A DNA stretch of 64,000 nucleotides from Microthrixaceae bacterium. Its GTDB lineage: Bacteria; Actinomycetota; Acidimicrobiia; Acidimicrobiales; Microtrichaceae. Below, piece after piece: positions 26,060-35,744 of the stretch (positions are counted from its first letter, which is position 1; every line of letters starts with the position of its first letter). The stretch covers positions 310,001 through 374,000 of the forward strand of contig JAMLGK010000002.1 in NCBI GenBank assembly GCA_023957995.1, read 5' to 3'. The translations under genes were made by a program, and so were the position numbers. The notes under the pieces are model-generated. The model saw only the letters and a program-made list of their open reading frames with translations, was not told the DNA's origin and did not search any database.

Positions 26060-29000
26060 GTGGCGCGGTTCCCCCCGACGCCAGACACCTCGAAGGAGCA
26101 CACGATCAGCCGCGACCACGAAGAGGCCCCTGCGCAGCATTCAGGCGAACCGGTCCCCGAGGGGGATGGCATCGGTGATCCCGGCGTGCCCGGGTGGACC
26201 GATTCGTCGAGTGGCAGCAGCGCTGTGGCAGTTGGCGACACCGGTGGCGCTGCGGGTGAACCGGCTGGGATGTCCGGTACCGCTGTACCGGATGCTGCTC
26301 CACCCGAAGCCGGTGCCCCCGGTGCTGTGGTCCCCGATTTCAGTGATGATCAGGCTGCCGCCAGTGTCGTCAGTGGCCACGGGGCTCCTCCGGTGGTGGC
26401 GATCGTGGTCGCCAAGGACCCGGGGGACTGGTTCTCCGAAGCGCTCGCGTCGCTGGAGGCCCAGGACTACCCGCAACTCTCGATCCTGGTGGTCGACAAC
26501 GCCGGCAAGTCCGATCCCACCGAACGGATCGCGGACGTGGCCCCGTTCGCGTTCGTGAAGCGGCTCCCCGAGGACCATGGGTTCTCCTCCGCCGTGAACG
26601 AGGCGGCCCGCTCGATAGAGGGGGCGCCGTTCCTGTTGATCTGTCACGACGATGTGGTCCTGGAGCCGGATGCGGTGACCCAACTCGTGGCCGAGGCGTT
26701 CCGGTCGAACGCGGGGGTCGTGGGTCCGAAGCTGCGCAACGCTCTCGAACGCGACCGCCTCCTCTCGGTCGGTCTTGCCGTCGATCGCTTCGGTGCGCCG
26801 CGCGAGTTGGTCGACGACGGCGAACTGGATCAGTCCCAGCACGACACCTCGCGCGAGCTGTTCGCGGTGTCCGATGCCTGTGTGCTGATCCGGACCGACC
26901 TCTTCGAGACCGTCGGGGGGTTCAGCGAAGCCATCCCGTTCTTCGGTGAGGACGTCGACCTCTGCTGGAAGGCGCACCTGGCAGGGGCCACGGTGCGTTA
27001 CTGCCACCGCGCCGTGGGGTACCACCGGGGCCGGTTCGCCGATCGGGCGAGCGTCGACGGGCGAGACCGGTTGGAACTCCGCAACCAGGCGCGGATGACC
27101 CTCGCGTCACATGACGCGTCGACTCTCGTGCGCGTGGTGCCCGCCGCGTTGCTGTCCTCGGTCACCGAGCTCGTGGCGTCGGTGGTGCTCGGTCGCGGCC
27201 GCATTGCGGTCGACATCCTCGCCACCTGGCTCTGGGTCATCACCCATCCGTTGACGATCCACCGGGCGCGTGGGCGCCGCAAGAGCTTCCGGCGTGTGCC
27301 GGAGTCCGAATGGGTCGGTCTCCAACGGCGCGGCAGCAACCGGATGCGGGTGCTCGGCGTGGAGACCACCGAGGAGAACCGGATCCTGGCTGCCACCCGC
27401 GCCGGGCGCGAGCGCATCCGCTCCGCCACCCAGGAGGTCGGAGACTCGAGGCTGGCGTTGGCCCTTGCGGTGGTGGTGCCGATACTCGTGTTGTTCGGTG
27501 CTCGCGACCTGTGGCTCGGTGACCTGCCGTCGATGCGCGAGTTCACCACCCTGGGAGATTCGGTGGGCAACCTGTGGTCCCAGTGGTGGAACGGCTGGCG
27601 CCCACCAGGTCTGGGCGAGCCATCGATCGGCCCCGGCGCGATCCCCGGACTGGGTCTGCTCGGCTCGATCCTGTTCTTCTCAGCCGGAGCGGCACGTCGG
27701 GTGCTGATCATGGCTCCGTTGCTGTTGGGTCCGATCGGGGCCTGGCGGTTGTTGCCCAAGGGGCGTTCGATGCGAGCGAGGGCAGCCGTGGTGGCGGCCT
27801 ATTCGCTCTCGCCGATCATCCTGAACGCCCTGGGTGAGGCACGTCTGCAGGCCCTCATCGCATACGCGGCCGCACCGTGGATTCTGCGGCGGATATGCCG
27901 CCAGAGTGGGTTGGAGCCGTTCGTCCGGCGCTCCGGTGACCCATCGCCGGCGCTGCGCGAATTCGCCGGCACCGCACTGTTGGTCGGGTTGGTCACCGCG
28001 TTGAGCCCGCTTGCCGCGCTGATAGCGGTGCCGACCCTCGCCCTGGTGCTGCTCGGACCGGCGCTGACCGGGCAGCGCCGAGAGGCCTTCACCGCGCTGC
28101 GCCACCTGGTCATCGCCTCACTCGGTGCGATCGTGCTCAACCTGCCGTGGCTGATCGAGATCCTCCGCAACGGCGATGCGGCCTCTCTGCTCGGGTTGTG
28201 GGTCGGCCGATCCCCGGTGCCCTCCGCGGCGCAGATGCTCACGGGGTCGATCGGCGGACTCCGGACCGGACTGTTGGGCTGGGGTCTGGTCCTGGCGGCA
28301 GCGGTTCCGCTGCTCACAGGGCGTCGGTGGCGTCTCGGTTGGGCCGTCGGCGGCTGGCTCGCGGTGGCGGCCGGTCTTGCGGTCGCCGCGCTGGCCGGCA
28401 GTTCCGACCTGATCGCGGGCGCAGGTGTCGAGGTCTTCCTGGTGCCGGTGGCACTGGGCCTGGCCCTTGCGGTCTGCATGTTGCCGCTCGCCTTCGAGGA
28501 CGATGTGGTCCGCTCCGACTTCGGAACCCCGCAGATCGCCAGCTTCCTCGGCGCCGTTGCGCTCGTGTTGGCACTGGTGCCCCAGACCCTGGCCGCCACG
28601 CAGGGGCGTTGGTACCTCCCGGCGGGCGATTTCGACCGGGCCCTCAACCTGGTCGATGACGGCGACGACTTCCGTGCGCTGTGGATAGGTGATGCCGACG
28701 TGTTGCCCCTTGCCGGCTGGTCGCTCGAATCGGTCCCGGGCGTGAACCTGGGCTTCTCCGAGGGCCTCGACCCCACGATGTCGCTGCGGTGGCGTCTCGA
28801 CGGCGGCGACTCGGTGGAGGCCACCAGCGAGGCACTGACCGCCGCGCTGGAGGGTCGCACGGCCCGCCTCGGCCGCGGAATCTCACCCATGGCGATCCGC
28901 TACGTGGTCGTGGTCGACCGCCCGGCACCCGAGCCGTTCGCAGCCAGTGAGGTGGGGATGCCCGCAGGTGTGGTCGATGCGTTGGAGGAACAACTCGACC

Positions 29001-29725
29001 TGACCCGGGTGCTGGTCGGCCCCGGCATCGATCTCTTCGAGGTCTCTGCGGCATGGCCGCCGCGTTCGGACATCACCGAGACACCGGCGCCGGGGGAGAC
29101 ACCCGAGGCCGTGTTGGGAGACGGCTTCGGCACCGAGTTCTCCGGCGAGCTGCCGGACGGCTCGACCATCGCCCAGGCGGTCACAGCCGACCCGGGCTGG
29201 CGCCTCGATGTCGACGGCGAGGAGGCACCCAGCGACACGCTGTTCGCGTGGGGTCAGAAGTTCGCGGTCGACAGCGGGGGCGAGGCCACCCTGGCGTTCT
29301 CGCCGCCCCTGACCCGTCGGGTGGAACAGCTCTGGCAGGTGCTGGCCCTGGTCGGTCTGGTGGCCCTTGCATCGCGACGTACGACGGTTGCTGCTCCGCG
29401 GCGCCGCCGCCGGGTGATCGCCACCGAGGAACCCCTGCTGGTGCTCGAAGGGCCCGGGGAGTCCCCTGAGGACTGGTCTCCCGGAGACCTGGCCGCCGGA
29501 GATCCGGCCACCGGAGATCCTGATCAGCTGGATTCCATTCGGTCCGATGATGCTGGCCCCGATTCCACTGGCCCCGATTCCACTGGACCTGATTCAACTG
29601 GCCCCGACGCCGCCGGAGCTGGGGCTGCCGGCACGGATGCCACCGGGCCGGATGTCACCGGGCCGGATGCTGATGACACAGGCCGAGACGATGCGTCGTC
29701 GGCTACTGAGGACGGTGAGTCATGA
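26060..29725 (+). CDS. Giant GT2 glycosyltransferase with polytopic membrane domain
   Basis: 1221 residues. Residues 1-110 are a disordered Gly/Ala/Pro/Ser-rich tail. A GT2 domain spans about 111-345: VVAIVVAKDPGDWF, LVVDNAGKSDP, LICHDDVVLEP (DXD-like), GGFSEAIPFFGEDVDLCWKAHLAG and YHRG. From about 465 a large multi-span membrane region begins, with extracytoplasmic loops, and a final helix near 1090-1110 (VLALVGLVALASRR). The tail is a low-complexity DSTGP repeat. The linkage to a DUF5719 gene by an ATGA overlap recurs in actinobacteria. It may add sugars to lipid-linked glycan and act in its export or extension at the membrane (inference); no substrate is known to me. Confidence 0.8.
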   Translation: MARFPPTPDTSKEHTISRDHEEAPAQHSGEPVPEGDGIGDPGVPGWTDSSSGSSAVAVGDTGGAAGEPAGMSGTAVPDAAPPEAGAPGAVVPDFSDDQAAASVVSGHGAPPVVAIVVAKDPGDWFSEALASLEAQDYPQLSILVVDNAGKSDPTERIADVAPFAFVKRLPEDHGFSSAVNEAARSIEGAPFLLICHDDVVLEPDAVTQLVAEAFRSNAGVVGPKLRNALERDRLLSVGLAVDRFGAPRELVDDGELDQSQHDTSRELFAVSDACVLIRTDLFETVGGFSEAIPFFGEDVDLCWKAHLAGATVRYCHRAVGYHRGRFADRASVDGRDRLELRNQARMTLASHDASTLVRVVPAALLSSVTELVASVVLGRGRIAVDILATWLWVITHPLTIHRARGRRKSFRRVPESEWVGLQRRGSNRMRVLGVETTEENRILAATRAGRERIRSATQEVGDSRLALALAVVVPILVLFGARDLWLGDLPSMREFTTLGDSVGNLWSQWWNGWRPPGLGEPSIGPGAIPGLGLLGSILFFSAGAARRVLIMAPLLLGPIGAWRLLPKGRSMRARAAVVAAYSLSPIILNALGEARLQALIAYAAAPWILRRICRQSGLEPFVRRSGDPSPALREFAGTALLVGLVTALSPLAALIAVPTLALVLLGPALTGQRREAFTALRHLVIASLGAIVLNLPWLIEILRNGDAASLLGLWVGRSPVPSAAQMLTGSIGGLRTGLLGWGLVLAAAVPLLTGRRWRLGWAVGGWLAVAAGLAVAALAGSSDLIAGAGVEVFLVPVALGLALAVCMLPLAFEDDVVRSDFGTPQIASFLGAVALVLALVPQTLAATQGRWYLPAGDFDRALNLVDDGDDFRALWIGDADVLPLAGWSLESVPGVNLGFSEGLDPTMSLRWRLDGGDSVEATSEALTAALEGRTARLGRGISPMAIRYVVVVDRPAPEPFAASEVGMPAGVVDALEEQLDLTRVLVGPGIDLFEVSAAWPPRSDITETPAPGETPEAVLGDGFGTEFSGELPDGSTIAQAVTADPGWRLDVDGEEAPSDTLFAWGQKFAVDSGGEATLAFSPPLTRRVEQLWQVLALVGLVALASRRTTVAAPRRRRRVIATEEPLLVLEGPGESPEDWSPGDLAAGDPATGDPDQLDSIRSDDAGPDSTGPDSTGPDSTGPDAAGAGAAGTDATGPDVTGPDADDTGRDDASSATEDGES
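29555..29614 (+). repeat. 15-bp tandem repeat in the C-terminal tail of the GT2-membrane protein
   Basis: Four 15-base units based on GGCCCCGATTCCACT encode TGPDS-like repeats. The first two are identical and the others diverged. It marks a length-variable, probably cytosolic disordered tail. Confidence 0.85.
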
Positions 29726-31212
29726 GCCGTTGGGCGCGTGTGGTCGGTGTGGTGTCCCTTGCGGCGGTGGTTGCCACCGTCGTGGTGTTCGACGGTCGGA
29801 CCGAGGTGGCTCCTTCGAGCGTCCCCAGGGCGCCTGTCACCGCTTCTGTGGGCGGAGAGGGAGGATCCTGGTACTGCTCCGCACGCGACATCGGCGTCGA
29901 CGCCGCGTTCGCCCACACTGTCTTCGTCTCGTCGGTCGGTGACGATGCCTCGCTGGTTCATCTCGACGGCTTCAACGATTCGGAGAAGGTGGCGGGTCTC
30001 GACCTCACGGTCGAACCGGGAGCGACAACTGCGGTCGACGTGGCGGAGAGCCTCGGCTCGGCCGGTCTGAGCGTCATGGCGGAGTCGGATGGACCGGTGG
30101 TCGTGGAGCACCGGATCAGTTCGGACTCCGGAGCTGATCAGGTGCCGTGTTCGACCTTCTCGTCAGATGTCTGGTACTTCCCGATAGCGGTCACCACCCG
30201 CGACGCCACTGCACAGCTGAACCTGTTCAACCCGTTCCCCGGTGATGCATCGGTCGACATCGAGATCGCCCTCGAGACCGGCGTGCGCCAGCCCACCCCG
30301 CTCTCGGGCATCGTGGTTCCTGCCGGCAGCACGAGGGTGGTCGACCTCCGTGAGCAGGTGGAGCGCCGGGAGCAGTTCGCGTTCACCGTGCGAACGCGCT
30401 CCGGGGGCGTGGTCCCGGAGTTGGCACAGAGCTTCGATGGTTCACAGGAGGACGCCCCCGTGAAGGGTCTCCGGTTGGTGTCGGGGAGCAGAACCGCCGG
30501 CTCCAGGTGGAGCTTCCCCGGGGGATTCGCCGACCCCGAGGCCAGGGAACGGCTGGTGGTCCAGAACACCACCGACGAAGAGGTGGATGTGCTGGCACAA
30601 CTGGTTCCCTTCGGTGGACTCGAGGTGATGCCGGAGCCGTTCGAGATCACCGCTCCTGCTTTGCGCTACGGCCCGGTCGACCTCGAAGCCGACTCGCGGG
30701 TACCCGCGCAGGGCTACCACTCCATCGACCTCGAGTCGGCGGGTCGGGCTCCGGTGGTACCGGCGCGCTCGCTCAATGTCACCGCCAGCGCTGATGGCGG
30801 GGAGACGGCGCCGATGCGCGCGGTGGTGGGAGCCGGAACCACGGCATCGCCCGGACTGTCGGTCTCTGCCACCGACTGGGTGGCGACGGGGATGCAGCGC
30901 TCAGAGGCGCTCGACGGCACCGTGTTCGTGCACAATCCGGGTTCCGAGGCCGCCGAGATCACCGTCACCGCATCGGTGGGTGACGACGACGGCGAACCGG
31001 TGCGCTTCGAGATCCCCGCGGGCGATGCCGTGGCGGTCGACCTCGCCTCGCTGACCGAGTCCTCCGATGTCCTCAGCGTCATGGTCCACTCGGACCGCCC
31101 CGTGGCTGTCGAGCGACTGATCGTGTTCCGTGGCGTGCCGGATCTGTCGATCCAGTCAGCGGTGCCGGTGTTGGAGTCCCTGGAGGATCTCGTCGACCTC
31201 GGAGGTCGCTGA
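29722..31212 (+). CDS. DUF5719 family secreted/anchored protein
   Basis: 496 residues. One N-terminal hydrophobic helix (about 5-23) acts as signal or anchor. The rest is beta-rich repeats of roughly 100 residues, visible as VFVSS, LNLFNP, LVVQNT and VFVHNPG segments, each with short hydrophobic strands and Gly/Asp turns, and two cysteines (WYCSAR, VPCSTF). The motif set matches the actinobacterial DUF5719 family, whose function is unknown. Its start overlaps the GT2-membrane gene by ATGA, so the two proteins probably act together at the outer membrane face (inference). Confidence 0.78.
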   Translation: MSRWARVVGVVSLAAVVATVVVFDGRTEVAPSSVPRAPVTASVGGEGGSWYCSARDIGVDAAFAHTVFVSSVGDDASLVHLDGFNDSEKVAGLDLTVEPGATTAVDVAESLGSAGLSVMAESDGPVVVEHRISSDSGADQVPCSTFSSDVWYFPIAVTTRDATAQLNLFNPFPGDASVDIEIALETGVRQPTPLSGIVVPAGSTRVVDLREQVERREQFAFTVRTRSGGVVPELAQSFDGSQEDAPVKGLRLVSGSRTAGSRWSFPGGFADPEARERLVVQNTTDEEVDVLAQLVPFGGLEVMPEPFEITAPALRYGPVDLEADSRVPAQGYHSIDLESAGRAPVVPARSLNVTASADGGETAPMRAVVGAGTTASPGLSVSATDWVATGMQRSEALDGTVFVHNPGSEAAEITVTASVGDDDGEPVRFEIPAGDAVAVDLASLTESSDVLSVMVHSDRPVAVERLIVFRGVPDLSIQSAVPVLESLEDLVDLGGR

Positions 31213-31215
31213 CCC

Positions 31216-31686
31216 GTGGGGAAGATCCTCGTCGTCCTGGCGGTCGTCATCGTGGCGGTCGTCGTCGCCGAGTTCCTGAGACGCCGTCGGACCGATGCAC
31301 CCAGCCAGCCGCCGGCTGTCTACGAGGCCCCCGCACAACTTGATCGGTCGGACTTCGACGGCGAGGACCGGGACTGGTTGGTGGCGGTGTTCACCTCGTC
31401 CACGTGCTCCACCTGTGCCGAGACCGTCGCCCGTGCCTCGGTGCTGGCGAGCGACGCGGTTGCGGTCTGTGAGGTGGAGGTGACCGAACACGCCGAGATG
31501 CACCGTCGCTACCAGATCGAGGCCGTGCCGATCGTGGCGATCGCCGACGGCGAGGGCGTGGTGCAGCGCTCGTTCATCGGTCCGGTGAGCGCCACGCACC
31601 TGTGGGCGGCAGTGGCTGAGGTCCGCGAACCGGGATCGGTGCCCGAATGCGGCGACGAACCCGGTCCGTCAGGTGCGGTCGGGTGA
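31216..31686 (+). CDS. Membrane-anchored thioredoxin-like protein
   Basis: 156 residues, GTG start three bases after the DUF5719 stop. One N-terminal helix (about 3-20) with an RRRR stop leads to a thioredoxin-like fold: WLVAVFTSSTCSTCAETV with a CSTC active-site pair, EVEVTEHAEMHRRYQIEAVPIVAI with the cis-proline segment, and FIGPVSATHLW. Helix charge (positive residues after the helix) suggests the domain may face the cytosol; this is uncertain. It could act on the paired cysteines of the upstream DUF5719 protein if external. The last 18 bases overlap the 3' end of ftsH on the other strand. Confidence 0.72.
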   Translation: MGKILVVLAVVIVAVVVAEFLRRRRTDAPSQPPAVYEAPAQLDRSDFDGEDRDWLVAVFTSSTCSTCAETVARASVLASDAVAVCEVEVTEHAEMHRRYQIEAVPIVAIADGEGVVQRSFIGPVSATHLWAAVAEVREPGSVPECGDEPGPSGAVG

Positions 31687-33702
31687 GATGCCCCTCGCCA
31701 TGCCCCCGCCCGGATTGAGGTGCGGTGGCAGGGGTGGGGGTGAGGGCAGAGCGCCGGGGTTCTGACTTCCCGGCACGTGTCCGTGAACCGGTACGCCCGG
31801 GGAGCCGTGGTGTGGCTGGCTGGGGCTCGGCACGTCGGGCTCGGTGCCGTTGGCGACACGGATCAGACGTGAAACCTCGGCGCCCGAGACGGTCTCGTCG
31901 TCGAGGAGGGCCTGGGCGATCAGGTCGAGCGCGTGGCGGTTGGCCTCGACCAACTCCCGGCAGCTCTCCTCGGCCTCGCGCAGCATCCTGTCGACCTCGT
32001 CGTCGATGACCCTCGAGGTGTCCTCGGAGTACTCCTTGGCGTGACCGAAGTCCTCGCCGAGGAACACGGGAGCTGCCGTGCCGTAGGCGCGCGGTCCGAT
32101 GCGGTCGCTCATGCCGAACTCGGTGACCATCTTGCGGGCCCGTTCGGTGGACACCTGCAGGTCGTTCGCAGCACCGGTGGAACGGTGGCCGAACACGATG
32201 TCCTCGGCCACCCTGCCGCCCATGGCAACGACGATCGACTCCTCCAGGTACTCCTGGCTGTAGGAGTGCTTCTCCTCCTCGGGGAGCTGCTGGGTGACAC
32301 CCAGGGCCATGCCCCGGGGCAGGATCGTGACCTTGTGAACCGGATCGGCGTTGGGGAGCAGTGCTGCGCAGAGGGCGTGGCCGGCCTCGTGGTAGGCGGT
32401 CATCTCCTTCTCGTGGTCGCTCAGGACCATCGACTCGCGCTGCTGGCCCATCATCACGCGGTCACGGGCTTCTTCGAAGTCGTGCGGTTCGATCACCTTC
32501 GACCCGCGTCGCACGGCGGTGAGAGCGGCTTCGTTGACCAGGTTGGCGAGGTCTGCACCCGACATCCCCGGGGTGCCGCGTGACACGACATCCAGATCGA
32601 CGGTGGGGGAGAGCTTCTTGTGCCGGACGTGTACGGCCAGGATGGCCTTGCGGTCCTCGAGTTCGGGCAGGGGCACGACCACCTGGCGGTCGAAGCGACC
32701 GGGACGAAGAAGTGCCGGATCCAGGATGTCGGGTCGGTTGGTGGCCGCGATCATCACGACACCCTCGTGGCCCTCGAACCCGTCCATCTCGGAGAGCATC
32801 TGGTTGAGCGTCTGCTCGCGTTCGTCGTGGCCACCGCCGAGGCCCGCGCCACGCTTGCGGCCGACCGAATCGATCTCGTCGATGAAGATGATGGCCCGAC
32901 CGTGCTTGCGGGCAGATTCGAACAGGTCGCGGACGCGGCTGGCACCGACCCCGACGAACATCTCCATGAAGTCCGATCCGGACACCGACAGGAACGGCAC
33001 GCCGGCCTCACCGGCCACCGCCCGTGCCAACAGCGTCTTGCCCGTCCCGGGGGGACCGACCAGCAGCACACCCTTGGGGATCTTGGCTCCGATCTCGAGG
33101 AACCGGTCCGGCTCGCGCAGGAAGTCGACGACCTCGGTGATCTCGCGCTTGACCCCTTCGTAGCCCGCTACATCTGCAAAGAGGGTGGCTGGCCGCTCGG
33201 TGGTGTAGGTCTTGGCCTTGGAACGGCCGATCGACATGATCCCGCCCATCTGGCCCTGGGCCCGGCGGTTCATCCAGACGAAGAAACCGATGATCAACAG
33301 GAACGGCAGCAACAGCGGGATCATCGTGGCGAAGAAGTTGGGCGTGGGGTACTCGTAGTTGACCTCCACCCCCTTGTCGCGCATGAGGGTGTCGACCTCC
33401 GCAGGGGCTTCGAGGGGACCCGTGGTGGTGAACTCCTGGTCGTCGGTCAACTTGCCGTTGATCGTGCCGTCGGCGGTGTTCCAGGTGACGCTCTCCACCT
33501 CGCCGTCATCGACCTTGGACACGAAGTCGGAATAGGACTGCTCCGTGGCCGAACGATCCTGGCTGTAGAGGGCGCTGACCATCACCAGGGCGACCACCGC
33601 CAGCAGCACCGGTATCAGCCATGAGGGCAGGCCGTTGCGGCCCGAGGTCTCCTGGCCTTCGGGGGTGCCCTGATTGTTGGACCCGGTCTGGTCTTTAGGC
33701 AT
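31669..33702 (-). CDS. ftsH: ATP-dependent zinc metalloprotease FtsH
   Basis: 677 residues. Two membrane helices (about 28-48 and 125-145) flank the small external domain. The AAA domain has GPPGTGKT (Walker A), [15 protein letters not shown] (Walker B), [21 protein letters not shown] (SRH) and the [11 protein letters not shown] pore loop. The protease domain has the zinc motif HEAGHA with further ligands downstream. The C-terminus is Pro/Gly/His-rich. ATG 33702 is chosen over GTG 33708 because TAGGCT lies six bases before ATG and only directly abuts the GTG. It degrades membrane and regulatory proteins. Confidence 0.96.
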   Translation of the reverse strand: MPKDQTGSNNQGTPEGQETSGRNGLPSWLIPVLLAVVALVMVSALYSQDRSATEQSYSDFVSKVDDGEVESVTWNTADGTINGKLTDDQEFTTTGPLEAPAEVDTLMRDKGVEVNYEYPTPNFFATMIPLLLPFLLIIGFFVWMNRRAQGQMGGIMSIGRSKAKTYTTERPATLFADVAGYEGVKREITEVVDFLREPDRFLEIGAKIPKGVLLVGPPGTGKTLLARAVAGEAGVPFLSVSGSDFMEMFVGVGASRVRDLFESARKHGRAIIFIDEIDSVGRKRGAGLGGGHDEREQTLNQMLSEMDGFEGHEGVVMIAATNRPDILDPALLRPGRFDRQVVVPLPELEDRKAILAVHVRHKKLSPTVDLDVVSRGTPGMSGADLANLVNEAALTAVRRGSKVIEPHDFEEARDRVMMGQQRESMVLSDHEKEMTAYHEAGHALCAALLPNADPVHKVTILPRGMALGVTQQLPEEEKHSYSQEYLEESIVVAMGGRVAEDIVFGHRSTGAANDLQVSTERARKMVTEFGMSDRIGPRAYGTAAPVFLGEDFGHAKEYSEDTSRVIDDEVDRMLREAEESCRELVEANRHALDLIAQALLDDETVSGAEVSRLIRVANGTEPDVPSPSQPHHGSPGVPVHGHVPGSQNPGALPSPPPLPPHLNPGGGMARGISPDRT

Positions 33703-33708
33703 CCCCAC

Positions 33709-33714
33709 AGCCTA
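33709..33714 (-). promoter_or_regulatory. -10 element TAGGCT for ftsH
   Basis: TAGGCT on the minus strand lies six bases before ATG 33702. It touches the in-frame GTG 33708, which argues against use of that codon. Confidence 0.5.
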
Positions 33715-33771
33715 CGTGCCGAGGCCGACGTTCTGTGTGCGCGGGTCCGCTCCGTCGTCGTGGCTCGGCAC

Positions 33772-33777
33772 TAGTTT
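33772..33777 (+). promoter_or_regulatory. -10 element TAGTTT for the DUF3499 gene
   Basis: TAGTTT lies seven bases before GTG 33785. Leaderless pattern. Confidence 0.5.
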
Positions 33778-33784
33778 CTTCGGG

Positions 33785-34072
33785 GTGAGCCGTAGCTGTG
33801 CCCGTCCAGGATGCGCCGAAGGCGCTGTAGCCACCCTTTCCTACGCCTACGCGGACAGCGCTGTGTGGCTCGAGGACCTGGCATCGGAGGGTCACCCGAT
33901 GACCCACGACCTGTGCGAGCTCCATGCGACCAACGTCCGGGTGCCCCGTGGTTGGAACCTGAAGGACACCCGCAGCGTCACTGTTCCCGGGTCGGAGGCC
34001 TCCGATGTCTCGGTCCGTGAGGACGACGGCGGTGGGGGAGCTCAGGGCGCACTCCGACTAGTCGGCGCCTAG
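33785..34072 (+). CDS. DUF3499 family zinc-ribbon-like protein
   Basis: 95 residues. The N-terminus SRSCARPGCAEGAVATLSYAYADS followed by DLCELHATNVRVPRGW matches DUF3499, a small actinobacterial family found beside phosphomannomutase and the PGI/PMI gene (Rv3258c in M. tuberculosis). Three cysteines and a histidine (CxxxxC, CxxH) could bind zinc. Function is unknown. GTG 33785 is chosen from the -10 spacing and because the family begins at this motif. Its stop TAG shares one base with the start of the CPBP gene. Confidence 0.85.
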   Translation: MSRSCARPGCAEGAVATLSYAYADSAVWLEDLASEGHPMTHDLCELHATNVRVPRGWNLKDTRSVTVPGSEASDVSVREDDGGGGAQGALRLVGA

Positions 34073-34785
34073 TGCAGCGGGCGCCCGAGCGCCCTTGGTG
34101 GGGCCTCGGTGATGTGGCAGCGGGAATCCTCGTTGCCCAGGTCCTCTCGCTGGTCGTGGTGGTGATCGTCTACACGACCGCCGGCTGGACCGAGGCCACC
34201 GATGTGCCCCTCTGGGCGACAGCGCTCCTCCAGGTGCCGCTCTGGGCGGGACTGGCGGGCACGGCGCTATACGTGTCGCGCCTGAAGGGAAACGGGCCGG
34301 TCCAGGACTACGGGCTGAAGATGAAGCTGCTCGACGTCCCCCTCGGCCTGTTGGCCGGGATCGCATGCCAGCTGCTCGTACTGCCCCTGTTGTACTGGCC
34401 GTTGCTGCAGCTTCTGGGAAGGTCATCCGACGAACTCTCCGAACCGGCGGAGGATCTGGCCGGACGTGCGAGCGGAACCACCGGCTGGGTCCTGCTGACG
34501 CTTATCGTGGTCGCCGCCGCACCGCTGGTGGAGGAGCTCTTCTACCGTGGGCTGCTGCTGCGATCACTGGAACGACGCGGTTGGCCGACCTGGGCGGTGG
34601 TGGTGGGTTCAGCGGCGGTGTTCGCCGCGATGCACTTCCAGGCGTTGCAGTTCCCCGGCCTGTTCGTGTTCGGATGTGTGTTGGCGCTCCTGGCCTGTTT
34701 CACCGGGCGGCTCGGCCCTTCCATCTGGGCACACGTGGGTTTCAACGCCACGACCGTGGTCTCGCTCTACATCCAGTCCCACTGA
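34072..34785 (+). CDS. CPBP family intramembrane metalloprotease
   Basis: 237 residues with about six membrane helices. The family motifs are present: EELFYRGLLL (the EExxxR motif), AAMHFQAL (second motif with His) and HVGFN (third motif with His and Asn). CPBP/Rce1-type proteins cleave CAAX-like or other membrane peptides; in bacteria many have unknown substrates. The start GTG 34072 overlaps the DUF3499 stop by one base, so they are likely co-transcribed. Confidence 0.85.
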   Translation: MQRAPERPWWGLGDVAAGILVAQVLSLVVVVIVYTTAGWTEATDVPLWATALLQVPLWAGLAGTALYVSRLKGNGPVQDYGLKMKLLDVPLGLLAGIACQLLVLPLLYWPLLQLLGRSSDELSEPAEDLAGRASGTTGWVLLTLIVVAAAPLVEELFYRGLLLRSLERRGWPTWAVVVGSAAVFAAMHFQALQFPGLFVFGCVLALLACFTGRLGPSIWAHVGFNATTVVSLYIQSH

Positions 34786-34786
34786 G

Positions 34787-34842
34787 TCGGTCCGGCTGTA
34801 TCGGTCCCGCTGTGTCGGTCCGGTTGTGTCGGTCCCACTGCC
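34787..34842 (+). repeat. 14-bp tandem repeat downstream of the CPBP gene
   Basis: Four units of the type TCGGTCCGGCTGTG follow the CPBP stop directly, with a few changes between copies. They are noncoding in the annotated frames. The remaining bases to 34952 show only a Shine-Dalgarno for the next gene. Confidence 0.8.
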
Positions 34843-34952
34843 TGAAACCTCAAATCCCGACAGCGGGTGCCGACGGGGATTGCACGTTCCCGGATGTGGG
34901 GATCGCCCGGATGTACCGGGTGACGGGTGCGTGTGGTCTTCAGGAGTGGACG

Positions 34953-35147
34953 ATGGACTGCCCGAGCTGCGGCGATGAGTTGGTGGAGATCGGTTTGACC
35001 GTTGATGGACACCGCCTGACCATGGTTTCCTGCTCGGAATGCGACACACGGAGCTGGCACCGTGATGGCGACGCGGTCGAACTCGACGGGGTGCTGACAG
35101 ACCTCTCTGCGACCAAGACGCGCTACCGCCGCTCCCTGGCCAACTAG
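34953..35147 (+). CDS. Small zinc-ribbon protein
   Basis: 64 residues. Two CxxC pairs (MDCPSCGDEL and VSCSECDTRSW) about 24 residues apart form a zinc ribbon. AGGAG at 34942-34946 lies six bases before ATG 34953, one of the few clear Shine-Dalgarno sites here. No catalytic residues are visible. Similar small ribbon proteins occur in actinobacterial genomes; this one may bind nucleic acid or a partner protein. Function unknown. Confidence 0.7.
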   Translation: MDCPSCGDELVEIGLTVDGHRLTMVSCSECDTRSWHRDGDAVELDGVLTDLSATKTRYRRSLAN

Positions 35148-35209
35148 CACCAACCCTTTGGGTCCTGCCGTCTGCGGGCCCTGCCTGCGCCATCCGCCCG
35201 GTGGACGGT

Positions 35210-35740
35210 TCAGCCGGCGTGGCCGACCAGAGAGTCGTAGACGGCTCGTGTGGCGTGGTCGAAGCAGACGAAGCGAACGGTTTGGACGTCGCTCCGAGTA
35301 CTCCGGACCGCCTCCACCGCGACAGCTGCGGCCAGATCCACCGGGTAGCCGTAGACACCGGTCGAAATCGCCGGGAAGGCGATCGAGAGCGCACCGACCT
35401 CGTCGGCCCGGGCCAGCGATTGGCGGTAGCAGGACTCCAGTAGTTCCGGCTCACCCTGATCGCCGCCCTGCCAGATCGGCCCGACCGTGTGGATGATCCA
35501 TTTCGACCTGAGAGCGAACGCCGGGGTGAGTTTCGCCTGACCGGTCCCACATCCGCCGAGGCCGCGGCAGAACTCGAGAAGCTCCGGACCTGCAGCGCTG
35601 TGGATCGCTCCGTCAACCCCGCTCCCACCGAGCAGCGAGGTGTTGGCGGCATTGACGATCGCGTCGAGATCCTCGTCGGTGATGTCGCCGACCGTCACCT
35701 GGAGCTCGGGTCCGGGAACTGGCTGTGGGGGTCGGGTCAT
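35210..35740 (-). CDS. Macrodomain protein, probable O-acetyl-ADP-ribose deacetylase
   Basis: 176 residues, one macrodomain: [53 protein letters not shown] and [13 protein letters not shown]. This set ([22 protein letters not shown]) is that of YmdB/MacroD-type hydrolases that remove ADP-ribose or acetyl from ADP-ribosylated substrates. It is convergent with the zinc-ribbon gene and divergent from the large membrane protein gene. Confidence 0.92.
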   Translation of the reverse strand: MTRPPQPVPGPELQVTVGDITDEDLDAIVNAANTSLLGGSGVDGAIHSAAGPELLEFCRGLGGCGTGQAKLTPAFALRSKWIIHTVGPIWQGGDQGEPELLESCYRQSLARADEVGALSIAFPAISTGVYGYPVDLAAAVAVEAVRSTRSDVQTVRFVCFDHATRAVYDSLVGHAG

Positions 35741-35744
35741 CGGC

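Noticed and set aside
33703..33708. GTG 33708 as start of ftsH.
   Set aside because: The -10 TAGGCT touches it directly, so a transcript from this promoter could not contain it.
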